DNA of 37,459 bases from Candidatus Sifarchaeum marinoarchaea. GTDB taxonomy: Archaea; Asgardarchaeota; Sifarchaeia; Borrarchaeales; Borrarchaeaceae. The stretch covers positions 1 through 37,459 of the forward strand of contig JAECRW010000002.1 of the NCBI GenBank assembly GCA_016294985.1, written 5' to 3'. Made by a program: the position numbers and the translations under genes. This document shows, in pieces, positions 28,970 to 37,459 of this stretch; within the stretch, counting starts at the first letter, position 1, and each line of letters begins with the position of its first letter. The notes under the pieces were generated by a model that was not told the DNA's origin, searched no databases, and was given only the letters and a program-made list of their open reading frames with translations.

Positions 28970-29671
28970 TTGATGAATTCTAATACTTATTCAGCGCAAA
29001 TACTGTCGATTGTTATTCCTGCATACAACGAAGAACACACCCTCAGAAATGTAATTAATTCAATATCACTCGATTTTCCGCATGAAATCATTTTAGTTGA
29101 TGATGGATCTTCTGATAATACATTTGAGATAGCGAAAGCTAATCCTCATGTAAGAGCCATCCGCCATATCTTAAACAGAGGTTATGGAGCAGCAGTCGCT
29201 ACAGGATTCGAAATTGCGAAAGGAGATATCATTGTTACAATTGATGCTGACGGCCAAAATGATCCCCAGCAGATTTCTGAATTAATACAACCTATTCTAT
29301 CAGGCGAGGCTGATGTAGTTGTTGGGTCTCGATATCTTGATGAATCTAATGGATTTAGGATATCACTAATTAAACGCATTGGAGAAAAACTCATTGGATT
29401 TGTATTACAAAAAAAGTACGGAGTTAAAATCACAAATTCTCAAAGTGGATTTAAAACGATAAGAAAAGAAGTAATAAAAAACCTTTTGCCGTTAACTGAG
29501 GAACGTTTCGGTTTCAATACTGAGTTGCTCGTATGCGCACTTAAAAACGGCTTCAGAGTTGTAGAACTCCCGAAGAAAGAAATTCCGCGTAAATACGGCA
29601 AATCAAAAATTAAATTGTTTAGGGATGGCTTCAGGATCCTTTATGCACTTATTAAATCAATTCTTGGATAA
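28970..29671 (+). CDS. GT2-family glycosyltransferase (dolichyl-phosphate mannose synthase-like)
   Basis: SIVIPAYNEEHTLRNVI; ILVDDGSSDNT; DADGQNDPQQI; GSRYLDESNGF. Confidence 0.9.
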   Translation: MMNSNTYSAQILSIVIPAYNEEHTLRNVINSISLDFPHEIILVDDGSSDNTFEIAKANPHVRAIRHILNRGYGAAVATGFEIAKGDIIVTIDADGQNDPQQISELIQPILSGEADVVVGSRYLDESNGFRISLIKRIGEKLIGFVLQKKYGVKITNSQSGFKTIRKEVIKNLLPLTEERFGFNTELLVCALKNGFRVVELPKKEIPRKYGKSKIKLFRDGFRILYALIKSILG

Positions 29672-29686
29672 AAAGAGCTGAATTCC

Positions 29687-30988
29687 GTGAATGATTTTGA
29701 ATTTCGCTTTCAAATAAAAAAAACCCATGTTCTTCTTGCTTTATTCATTTTGGTAGGTTTAATACTCCGTATGATAAATTTAAATGGTCCATTGGTATGG
29801 GATGAAACATATTATATAACTCACTCAGAAGAAATAAAACTTAATCCTTTTAAACACCCCGTTTGGGGAGGTCATCCCCCTCTATTTGCTTATCTCCTTT
29901 TTAGTGTATATCTTATTTTTGGTTCATCGATTTTCGCATATAGAATGCTGTCGGTCGTTCTAGGTAGTCTGACTATAGTTATAACATTTTATTTTGGAAG
30001 ACTGCTCTACGATGAAACAATAGGTGTATTTGCCGCCTTTGTTTTGAGTATCCTTCCACCACACGTCATTATGAGTCGTCTTATAATGATAGATGTAACC
30101 CTTACATTTTTTGGTACTCTTACTTTGTATGGTTGGGTAGCTGGTGAAATGAATGATTCCCGCAAACTAATGCTTTTAGGTGCTCTATCAGGTGTTCTAT
30201 CAGTTTTAAGCAAAGAACCTGCTATTATAATTCCCATGATTTTTATTTTGTGGTGTCTCTTAAGAAGAAAACTTTCATTCTATAATGTACTATCAATAGT
30301 ACCTCCTTATCTTGTGTATGCGATTTGGAAGATTTGGGCAGCTTTGACCAACTATAGTTACTCTGCACATGGCGTAAATTATACTGCCCTAGATCTGCTT
30401 ACCCAGCGTGCTCAATTCGAATCACTACCTATTAGTTACGTCAAAATCTTCGGAGAGGATCATCTATTTCTATTCTTTATTATTTTGTTACTTACGACAT
30501 ATATGTTCCGTATCAAAATTCAAAATAAAAGCATTTTCAATATGCTGCTTCCTATTATTCTCATAATACTTCTGGGAATTCCTCTTGGATTCTTTTTCTT
30601 ACAACAGTTCTTCCCTCTTCCTTCCACGACAAATTTTATAGATATTATCGCCCTTTCCTTATGTTTTTGCTTGTGGGGAATTCTTGCTATTCATGGCCTA
30701 CAAAATGATGTTTCTGAAAAATTCTTGCTCATTTGGAGTCTGTTTTGGCCTGTTGTGTTTATGTTAAATCCCAAAGTCAGTTGGCAATATCTTATTCCTA
30801 TCTCCCCCGCGTTAGCCCTCCTAATTGGCAAAGAGTTGTTTTTTTCTTTTACAAAAAACTGGAATTGGAGGTTATTCGGCATCGCCACAATTTCTGGGAG
30901 CATGTATTTATTTCTCGCCTATGACCTATTCGCATCGTATCTTATATTTTCGCAGAACGATCTCTTAACATTCCTTTTTGTCTTTTGA
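29687..30988 (+). CDS. GT-C fold membrane glycosyltransferase (PMT/ArnT-like)
   Basis: NGPLVWDETYYITHSEEI...HPPLFAYLLFSVY with acidic WDE loop. Confidence 0.8.
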   Translation: MNDFEFRFQIKKTHVLLALFILVGLILRMINLNGPLVWDETYYITHSEEIKLNPFKHPVWGGHPPLFAYLLFSVYLIFGSSIFAYRMLSVVLGSLTIVITFYFGRLLYDETIGVFAAFVLSILPPHVIMSRLIMIDVTLTFFGTLTLYGWVAGEMNDSRKLMLLGALSGVLSVLSKEPAIIIPMIFILWCLLRRKLSFYNVLSIVPPYLVYAIWKIWAALTNYSYSAHGVNYTALDLLTQRAQFESLPISYVKIFGEDHLFLFFIILLLTTYMFRIKIQNKSIFNMLLPIILIILLGIPLGFFFLQQFFPLPSTTNFIDIIALSLCFCLWGILAIHGLQNDVSEKFLLIWSLFWPVVFMLNPKVSWQYLIPISPALALLIGKELFFSFTKNWNWRLFGIATISGSMYLFLAYDLFASYLIFSQNDLLTFLFVF

Positions 30989-31072
30989 CGCAACTCAACT
31001 AGTATTCGCATAAAATACAATAAATTAAAGACGTTTATTAAAAAAGAAATGTGTAAAAGTGACGATATTGTG

Positions 31073-31546
31073 TCATTCCATGATAGTTTCAAGGATAACA
31101 TGGGCAGAAGTCTGTTTAACCCCCCCGATTCCCGAGAGGTCCTTTAGAAAAGAATCTAACTTAGCACGTCCGACCTGTGCAATCAAATCTATTTCACCTG
31201 TTACCCGAAATAGCCGTTGTGCTCTTAAGGCCTTAATTTTGTCGTAAGCTTCAATTCGTCGTTCAGGATCAATCTTTATGAACACGAATGACTCCGTTAC
31301 AGATTCACCTAGAGCTTCGAGGGCTTTATTTGTGAGATCTATAAAACCTCGCCCTGTACGAATGAAATCAATATCTCTTAGTTTTCGTAAATGGTTACTG
31401 AGAGCTTGACGAGTAATTCCAAGGCCATCACTTAGTTCATTTTGTGTTAGGATGATTGTGTGAACTTTTACGCTTTTTCCCGAATTATATAATCTTTTCA
31501 AGATTTGTAACTGTCTTTCTGTAATCTTAACAACATTACTGGCCAT
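31073..31546 (-). CDS. Transcriptional regulator: N-terminal HTH plus Lrp/AsnC-like RAM domain
   Basis: LTQNELSDGLGITRQALSNHLRKL HTH; C-terminal FVFIKIDPERR...FRVTGEIDLIAQV...TSAHVILETIME RAM-like fold. Confidence 0.75.
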   Translation of the reverse strand: MASNVVKITERQLQILKRLYNSGKSVKVHTIILTQNELSDGLGITRQALSNHLRKLRDIDFIRTGRGFIDLTNKALEALGESVTESFVFIKIDPERRIEAYDKIKALRAQRLFRVTGEIDLIAQVGRAKLDSFLKDLSGIGGVKQTSAHVILETIME

Positions 31547-31569
31547 GCTATGTCCTCCATTATACTAGT

Positions 31570-31639
31570 TTACATGGCATTAAAACAAAATTTACATATT
31601 TATATAATTACTTATTTGTTTGCAAAAAAAAGCTTACAT
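31570..31639. promoter_or_regulatory. Three direct TTACAT repeats upstream of the Lrp-like regulator
   Basis: TTACAT at 31570, 31592 and 31634, spaced 22 and 42 nt (close to 2 and 4 helical turns). Confidence 0.35.
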
Positions 31640-31972
31640 ATTAAAAAGGTTTCGCAAGTATTTTCTATAAAAATTCTTTCGATGTCAATACTAGTTACTT
31701 CCAATTGACCCTCTATTTTTGAGATTTTTGTAAATGATGGTTTTCCTCTCTTCCTAAACGACGATGCATCCCATTAATAATCATTAAAAGAGTTTTAAAC
31801 TTAAAAAAAATGATAGGATTGCGAAGAGTGTTAAAATAATCCAGTATGTCAAGTTATCTAACTGTACAATAAGATTCGCATGAGAACCACACTTAACAAA
31901 AGATTGATAAGGGGATTGAACTATACGGAGAGCAAAGCAAATACATCGAACACGAAATCGAGGTAATCGGTA

Positions 31973-32254
31973 ATGCCAGAGTCTAATGTAATTTTCGTCG
32001 GATCGAAACCAGTCATGAACTATGTGCTTGCAGCCATCACTTTGTTTCATGGTAATATAAAAGAAATCCTTATCAGAGCTAGAGGGCGTGCAATCAGTCG
32101 CTCCGTAGACGTTTCAGAAATTATTCGCAACAAATTTTTAACTGATGTCAAGGTAAAAAGTATAACTACAGGAACAGAAAAACTAAAAACGGACGATGGG
32201 CATGAACTGAATATATCCACAATCGAAATTGTCCTTGAGCGCGGAGGCGACTGA
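31973..32254 (+). CDS. alba: DNA/RNA-binding protein Alba
   Basis: [48 protein letters not shown]. Confidence 0.95.
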   Translation: MPESNVIFVGSKPVMNYVLAAITLFHGNIKEILIRARGRAISRSVDVSEIIRNKFLTDVKVKSITTGTEKLKTDDGHELNISTIEIVLERGGD

Positions 32255-32313
32255 CAGATTTTCGAAATATCCAATGAATTGATATGCAACTTCTGTGGCG
32301 GGAGACAGTTGAC

Positions 32314-32820
32314 ATGAAAGGACCCCTTTGCAATTTTTGTTTACAAACAGGCATTCTCTGTGGCAAATGCCAATCGCTTCTTGATTCAGGAGAACTTACT
32401 AACCTTGATATCACAGTGGCCATGGAACTCAACAAATTAGAAAAAAGCTATCCCGCTTTAAAAGACATTACATTTTATCGTGCAGTCGAAGTTGGCCCAT
32501 TAGTCGTTGTATTAGTTGGAGAAAGTGATTTGCCAACTATTCTTGGACAACGTGGGAAAATTATTAGAGCACTGGAACAAAGTCTTAAGAAAAGGATTCG
32601 TGTTATCGAAACATCATCCTCTACAGGGAAAATGGTTGAGGATTTGTTAACCCCTGCTGAAGTGGCAGGCATTAACACTATCTGGTTACCAGACGGATCT
32701 ACAGTGAAAAAAGTTAGAATACGTAATTTTGACAAGAAGAAATTACCTGCATCTATCGACACACTTGAAGATGTTATATTACAGTTAACAAATGAACCTA
32801 TTCGCATTGTCCTAGAATAG
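32314..32820 (+). CDS. Zinc-ribbon plus KH-domain protein, archaeal NusA-like
   Basis: CNFCLQTGILCGKC four-Cys motif; KH-like GESDLPTILGQRGKIIRALEQSLKKRIRVIE; start MKGPLCNF preferred. Confidence 0.65.
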   Translation: MKGPLCNFCLQTGILCGKCQSLLDSGELTNLDITVAMELNKLEKSYPALKDITFYRAVEVGPLVVVLVGESDLPTILGQRGKIIRALEQSLKKRIRVIETSSSTGKMVEDLLTPAEVAGINTIWLPDGSTVKKVRIRNFDKKKLPASIDTLEDVILQLTNEPIRIVLE

Positions 32821-32991
32821 CGTTACTTTTCTGTTCATCAAAAACATTATAAGAACATTCTAAAATCCCAATTTAATGACCAGACTTTCCTAGAATTTTG
32901 AATAGCTTTATGAGTAATTTATTCTAAATACCGCGGTTTTAGATTGGTTAAAAGTAGGTTGTTTTCACAAATTGTACAGTGAGGGACTTTC

Positions 32992-34314
32992 ATGCAGTTA
33001 GAAAAACTTGAGAATTGGCGACGGACTCACTATAGCGATCAAATTGACCTTGAAACACTTGAAGGAAAAGAAATAACAGTTTGCGGATGGGTCAAACAAA
33101 CTCGTGATCTTGGAGGCTTAAAATTCGTTATCTTGCGTGATAATTTTGGAGAAATTCAAATCACATTTCCTAAAGCAAAGCTGGAAGAGCATTTATTTGA
33201 TAAGGCAAATTCTCTAAAAAATGAGATGCCTATCGCAGTTAAAGGTAAGGTCAAAGAGGACAAACGTTCTCCAACTGGATTCGAATTAATCCCGAATGAT
33301 CTTAAAATACTAAATAGTGTATTAGCGAATTTACCACTAGATTCTACTGGCAAAGTGAAAGCCGATCTTGATACCCGTTTAGATAATCGTATTTTAGATT
33401 TACGTTCATCTATATCTCATGCGATTTTCATTATACGACATAGAGTAACAACTGCAATGCGACAATTTTTTGTAGAACACCGCTTTATCGAAATTAATAC
33501 ACCTCGAATTATAGCTACAGCTACAGAAGGCGGAACTGAACTTTTTCCAATAGCTTATTTTGAGAAAGAAGCGTTTTTAGCTCAAAGTCCACAGCTCTAT
33601 AAAGAACAACTCACAACGGTCTTTGATAAGGTTTATGAAATTGCGCCTATCTTCAGAGCCGAAGAACATTCAACAACCCGCCATCTTAATGAATTGATGA
33701 TGGTTGATATCGAGATGGCATTTGCCAATTATAATGACGTTATGAATGTACTTGAGGAATTAATTCATTTTGTTATTTCAGATGTAAAAAACAATTGTGA
33801 GGAGGAACTAAATACCCTGAAAAGTGAAATAAAAATTCCAGAACTGCCATTTCCCAAGTACACGTACACAGAAACCCTTGATCTTCTAGGGAAAAATGAC
33901 TATGAACTAACCTGGGGAGACGATATAGGAACCGACGCTAGTCGAAAACTTGGATCAATTATTGATGGTCCCTATTTCATTACAGAATGGCCTTCTGAAG
34001 GGAAACCCTTTTACATACAACCAAGGGTTGATAAGCCCGAAATTAGCGAATCTTTTGACCTTATGTACAGTTGGATCGAGTTAGCCTCTGGCGGGACTCG
34101 TGTTCATAAAAAAGAAACGTTAATCCAACGGTTAATTAATCAAGGACTAACTCCAAGCTCATTTGATTTTCATCTCAAGGTTTTCGATTGGGGGATGCCT
34201 CCTCATGCAGGATGGGGTCTTGGTTTAGCTCGTCTCATCATGGTTCTAACTGGAAGACAGAATATTCGCGAAGTAGTGATTTTCCCGCGTGACAGAACAC
34301 GACTAACTCCTTAA
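32992..34314 (+). CDS. aspS: Aspartate--tRNA(Asp/Asn) ligase
   Basis: Class II motifs (DTRLDNRILDLRS, FRAEEHSTTRHLNE, GLGLARLIMVLTGRQNIREVVIFPRD). Confidence 0.95.
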   Translation: MQLEKLENWRRTHYSDQIDLETLEGKEITVCGWVKQTRDLGGLKFVILRDNFGEIQITFPKAKLEEHLFDKANSLKNEMPIAVKGKVKEDKRSPTGFELIPNDLKILNSVLANLPLDSTGKVKADLDTRLDNRILDLRSSISHAIFIIRHRVTTAMRQFFVEHRFIEINTPRIIATATEGGTELFPIAYFEKEAFLAQSPQLYKEQLTTVFDKVYEIAPIFRAEEHSTTRHLNELMMVDIEMAFANYNDVMNVLEELIHFVISDVKNNCEEELNTLKSEIKIPELPFPKYTYTETLDLLGKNDYELTWGDDIGTDASRKLGSIIDGPYFITEWPSEGKPFYIQPRVDKPEISESFDLMYSWIELASGGTRVHKKETLIQRLINQGLTPSSFDFHLKVFDWGMPPHAGWGLGLARLIMVLTGRQNIREVVIFPRDRTRLTP

Positions 34315-35645
34315 TTTCTGTAGATTGGAGTCACCAAATCTGTTTTCATCAACTCGCGTAGGAGTATAGTTGCATACGATCCTTTTCCTAGTGAGAAAGT
34401 TACTTTCAACATCTTTTTACCATCGTTTAAGGGATCGTCATTAATTTCTAACGCCTGAAAGTCTTTTATTGGCATGATGACGGGGCGATATCCTCCCTTG
34501 GAACTCGCTTCTGGATAAGATTTTATACGAAACATTGATGGTTGTATTCCTTCCTCTGTAAGGATTTCATCAAATAATTTACCAACAATTCCTGTTGGAA
34601 ATAAAGGGAGCTGATATCCAATTAATGGGGCAACTAAAGTGGATTCATCATCAAGATTTTCTTTGAAAAGGTGAACACTGCCATTTGCAGTTTGCACTAT
34701 ATCCTCATATGTAGGTTTTAAGGAAAGTCCTTTTTGGAAACGTAAACTTAGAAATTTATTGAATATATATGACTGGAATGCATGTACAAACATAAGGCGA
34801 AGACCTTTTGATATTTTTCTAAACGCATTAATAAAATCATTTGGATGATTCAATAAATGGTTTATCATTGCTAATTCAGGTTTATAGCCTTTCGGAAATT
34901 TTTTCACAGCATTTCGATAGTCTTCAGTTTCAGCAAGTTCTTTTCTCGCTGTTGTAACCTCCTTTGATTCTAATGGTGATGTTGCCGTTAAAAAAATCTC
35001 CGATGCTTTTTTAAAATCACCCTGAATGAATGATTTTCCCACAAGATGTGTGATTGGACGAAGTGAACCAAAACGTTGATGTCCAAAGAAATTGACTAGC
35101 CCACCAATTTCTTGAATATTCTCTAAAAACAGATCAATGATCTGTTCTATCTTCACAGTTGATTCACTTATATCCCGTATAATAATTGTAAAATTGTTGC
35201 CCCATAGATCTCCTAACGAAATTGGCGTTTTTGCATAGATAGGATTTAAAATCTTTACGTCTTTAATACGAAGTTCCAATAACTTCGAAGGATGGATTTT
35301 CCATACACTCATTCGTTGAACAGTTAATGCTCGCCGATCTTTTGTTCCTGCAAAAGAAAATCGTTTTCTACTAACCCTCAATCTTCGCCTTAATTTGTGA
35401 ATTAATCGATGTGTATCCCAGTCCTTTTTGACAATATTGAATTCAGTATATTCTCCGTTTAGGGAATTGCTTTGCTCGATTTCTTGGGAAGCATTGATTG
35501 ACAGGATTTTACCATCAGGAGTAATTTCTCGTACAATAAAATCTTCAATTAATTGCTTAATCCTTCCGCCAAGTCCAGGTTGTGGCGTGATATAGCGCAT
35601 TAATCCTATATCTCTTTTAGATGAGAATACCGATGGTTCAGTCAA
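34311..35645 (-). CDS. truD: tRNA pseudouridine(13) synthase TruD
   Basis: FSFAGTKDRRALTVQRMSVWK; NFFGHQRFGSLRPITHLVGK. Confidence 0.95.
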   Translation of the reverse strand: MTEPSVFSSKRDIGLMRYITPQPGLGGRIKQLIEDFIVREITPDGKILSINASQEIEQSNSLNGEYTEFNIVKKDWDTHRLIHKLRRRLRVSRKRFSFAGTKDRRALTVQRMSVWKIHPSKLLELRIKDVKILNPIYAKTPISLGDLWGNNFTIIIRDISESTVKIEQIIDLFLENIQEIGGLVNFFGHQRFGSLRPITHLVGKSFIQGDFKKASEIFLTATSPLESKEVTTARKELAETEDYRNAVKKFPKGYKPELAMINHLLNHPNDFINAFRKISKGLRLMFVHAFQSYIFNKFLSLRFQKGLSLKPTYEDIVQTANGSVHLFKENLDDESTLVAPLIGYQLPLFPTGIVGKLFDEILTEEGIQPSMFRIKSYPEASSKGGYRPVIMPIKDFQALEINDDPLNDGKKMLKVTFSLGKGSYATILLRELMKTDLVTPIYRN

Positions 35646-35682
35646 TTATGTCCCTTCCTTTCTAGAAAAATAGAAGAAGACT

Positions 35683-36063
35683 CTATACAAGTTGAAGATG
35701 TCCTGTTATTTTATCTACAATTTCAGATCTATCAGGACCAATTCCTAAAGCCGTAGTCGTTCCTGGTGGTAGCTCTGTGAGCCCAGCATCTTTAATTAGT
35801 ACACAAGGAACTTTAAGCTGAAGTGCTTTATCATAAAGATCCAGGAGTTCATTAAGTGTTTCAGCACGAAGGGCTACCTTCTTAGAATTGCCTATTCTTT
35901 TCCATTTTTCCCATATCTCTCTGTTTTCTCTTTTTGCCACTTCAGAGGACTCTACGGCTGCATGACAAGCTTGAACTATCATTTTTCCTTTGCTCATTTT
36001 CAGATCAGTCCTTATAACCATGACCATTTTGTATTCGTATGTTTTTGAACTTGACAATGTCAT
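35683..36063 (-). CDS. pth2: Peptidyl-tRNA hydrolase Pth2
   Basis: VMVIRTDLKMSKGKMIVQACHAAVES; IKDAGLTELPPGTTTALGIGPD; internal Met start possible at residue 13. Confidence 0.95.
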   Translation of the reverse strand: MTLSSSKTYEYKMVMVIRTDLKMSKGKMIVQACHAAVESSEVAKRENREIWEKWKRIGNSKKVALRAETLNELLDLYDKALQLKVPCVLIKDAGLTELPPGTTTALGIGPDRSEIVDKITGHLQLV

Positions 36064-36159
36064 TTCGCTTACACATCTGAAATTTGTTCTAACAATATCT
36101 CATCTATTAGAATATGGACTTTCTTTCTTATTTTTAAAACATCTTAGGAAAAAAATGGT

Positions 36160-37281
36160 TTATTCCAATTTTCTGAGCATCTCTTGATTCTCTTGAATTA
36201 CATCTATAATATAGTCTTGATCTTCCCGCTTTAGAGACGCATGAATCGGTATACATAATACTGTTTCAGATGCATTTTCTGCAACAGGGAATTGACCATA
36301 TCTAAACCCATAGAGCCTTTGAAATATAGGCTGAAGATGGAGTGTAGGAAAGGCAATTCTCGTTTCAACGCCCGCGGTCTCAAGAATGGATTTTAATGCG
36401 TCTCGCTGTGCTTGAGTAGTTGTAAGTATTGGATACAACATATATGTATGGACATTGTAAGATCTCACGGTTTGTGGATAAATGAAGTCAAATTTGCTTA
36501 TGTGTTTGTTATAATACTCAGCTTGCGCCAATTTTAGTTTTAAAATAGTATTAATTCGCTTTAGTTGAACTAGTCCTATAGTGGCTACAAGATCCATCAT
36601 TTTATAGTTCCAACCGATATCGACATGATGGTATCTCCCATCTTGTCCATGATTTCTCAGAATTCGTGTCTTTCTTGCAAGTTCTTTATCGTTAGTTGTC
36701 AACATTCCTCCCTCTCCTGTAACTATATTCTTATTTGGGTAGAATGAAAAAGTCCCAGCATCTCCCAAACTTCCTGCCATCTTACCTTTATATGAAGACC
36801 CGTGTGCTTCAGCGGCATCTTCCAGGATAAATAAATCGTGATCTTTTGCTATGTTAATTATTTCATTCATTTCGACACATTGCCCCGCATAATGAACTGG
36901 GATTATGGCCTTTGTATTGGATGTTACGGCTCCTTCTATAGCATAAGGATCGATATTTAGTGTTTCGGGATCTATATCAACAAAGACTGGTTTTGCTCCA
37001 AGAAGAACAATGATGTTTGCAGTTGCGGCGAAAGTAAATGGTGTAGTTATGACCTCGTCTCCTGGCTTTATATCCTTTGCAGCAAGGCCGCAGTGCAAAG
37101 CTGCCGTTCCCGAATTGAATGCAACAGCATATTTAGTTCCCACATATTCAGCAAAGTCTTTTTCAAACATTTCAACGTATTTTCCTTGACTTAATCTCTT
37201 TTCTTTCAATGCTTGAACAACAGCATTTATTTCTTCTTCTTCAATAAAAGGTTCAGCCAAATAAACACGAAAAGAGTTCAT
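36160..37281 (-). CDS. DegT/DnrJ/EryC1/StrS-family aminotransferase
   Basis: FNSGTAALHCGLAA; LEDAAEAHGSSYKGKMAGSLGDAGTFSFYPNKNIVTGEGGM. Confidence 0.93.
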   Translation of the reverse strand: MNSFRVYLAEPFIEEEEINAVVQALKEKRLSQGKYVEMFEKDFAEYVGTKYAVAFNSGTAALHCGLAAKDIKPGDEVITTPFTFAATANIIVLLGAKPVFVDIDPETLNIDPYAIEGAVTSNTKAIIPVHYAGQCVEMNEIINIAKDHDLFILEDAAEAHGSSYKGKMAGSLGDAGTFSFYPNKNIVTGEGGMLTTNDKELARKTRILRNHGQDGRYHHVDIGWNYKMMDLVATIGLVQLKRINTILKLKLAQAEYYNKHISKFDFIYPQTVRSYNVHTYMLYPILTTTQAQRDALKSILETAGVETRIAFPTLHLQPIFQRLYGFRYGQFPVAENASETVLCIPIHASLKREDQDYIIDVIQENQEMLRKLE

Positions 37282-37459
37282 AAAATCGCCTCACGTTTTT
37301 ACTGAAAAAAGCGCATCTATGGTGGAATTCTTAATCTTAAGTACTTTAAATTATTGCTCAGGTTTTTTCACGAACTTTGAAGTCGGATTCTTTCAGTTAT
37401 AAATTTCGTTTAAAGAACGTTGACATATGAGAATAACTTTTGCAAGATTAAGGGGTTTG

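Noticed and set aside
31784-32050. 88-aa minus-strand ORF overlapping the alba start
   Set aside because: Overlaps the well-supported alba start and has no recognisable motif
1-37459. CRISPR arrays, IS elements, inteins, prophage genes
   Set aside because: No regularly spaced repeats, transposase/integrase motifs or phage proteins recognised by eye in the window

Overview
Archaeal chromosomal window, moderately AT-rich and densely coded. Informational genes include rps17e, rpl38e, rpl40e (absent from the ORF track), alba, fen1, aspS, truD, pth2, trm5 and a Cdc48/VAT-type AAA ATPase. These are interleaved with many surface-glycan genes: GT4 glycosyltransferases, four GT-C/PMT-like membrane proteins, a flippase, a DPM1-like GT2 and a DegT aminotransferase. 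Two observations stand out. (1) Both tRNA genes I could find are interrupted by multiple, mostly noncanonical, bulge-helix-bulge introns. tRNA-Lys(CUU), + strand 21609-21757, has three introns (D-arm, anticodon 37/38, T-loop 59/60). tRNA-Val(CAC), - strand 28033-28170, has two (variable loop 45/46, T-loop 59/60) and lies between rpl40e and rpl38e in the same orientation. Removing the introns gives two clean 77-nt tRNAs with encoded CCA. (2) The left edge has a zinc-ribbon protein whose body resembles an ESCRT-II EAP30 (Vps22/Vps36) tandem winged-helix protein, next to a Snf7/ESCRT-III-like coiled-coil gene. All family calls come from reading motifs by eye; no database search was run.
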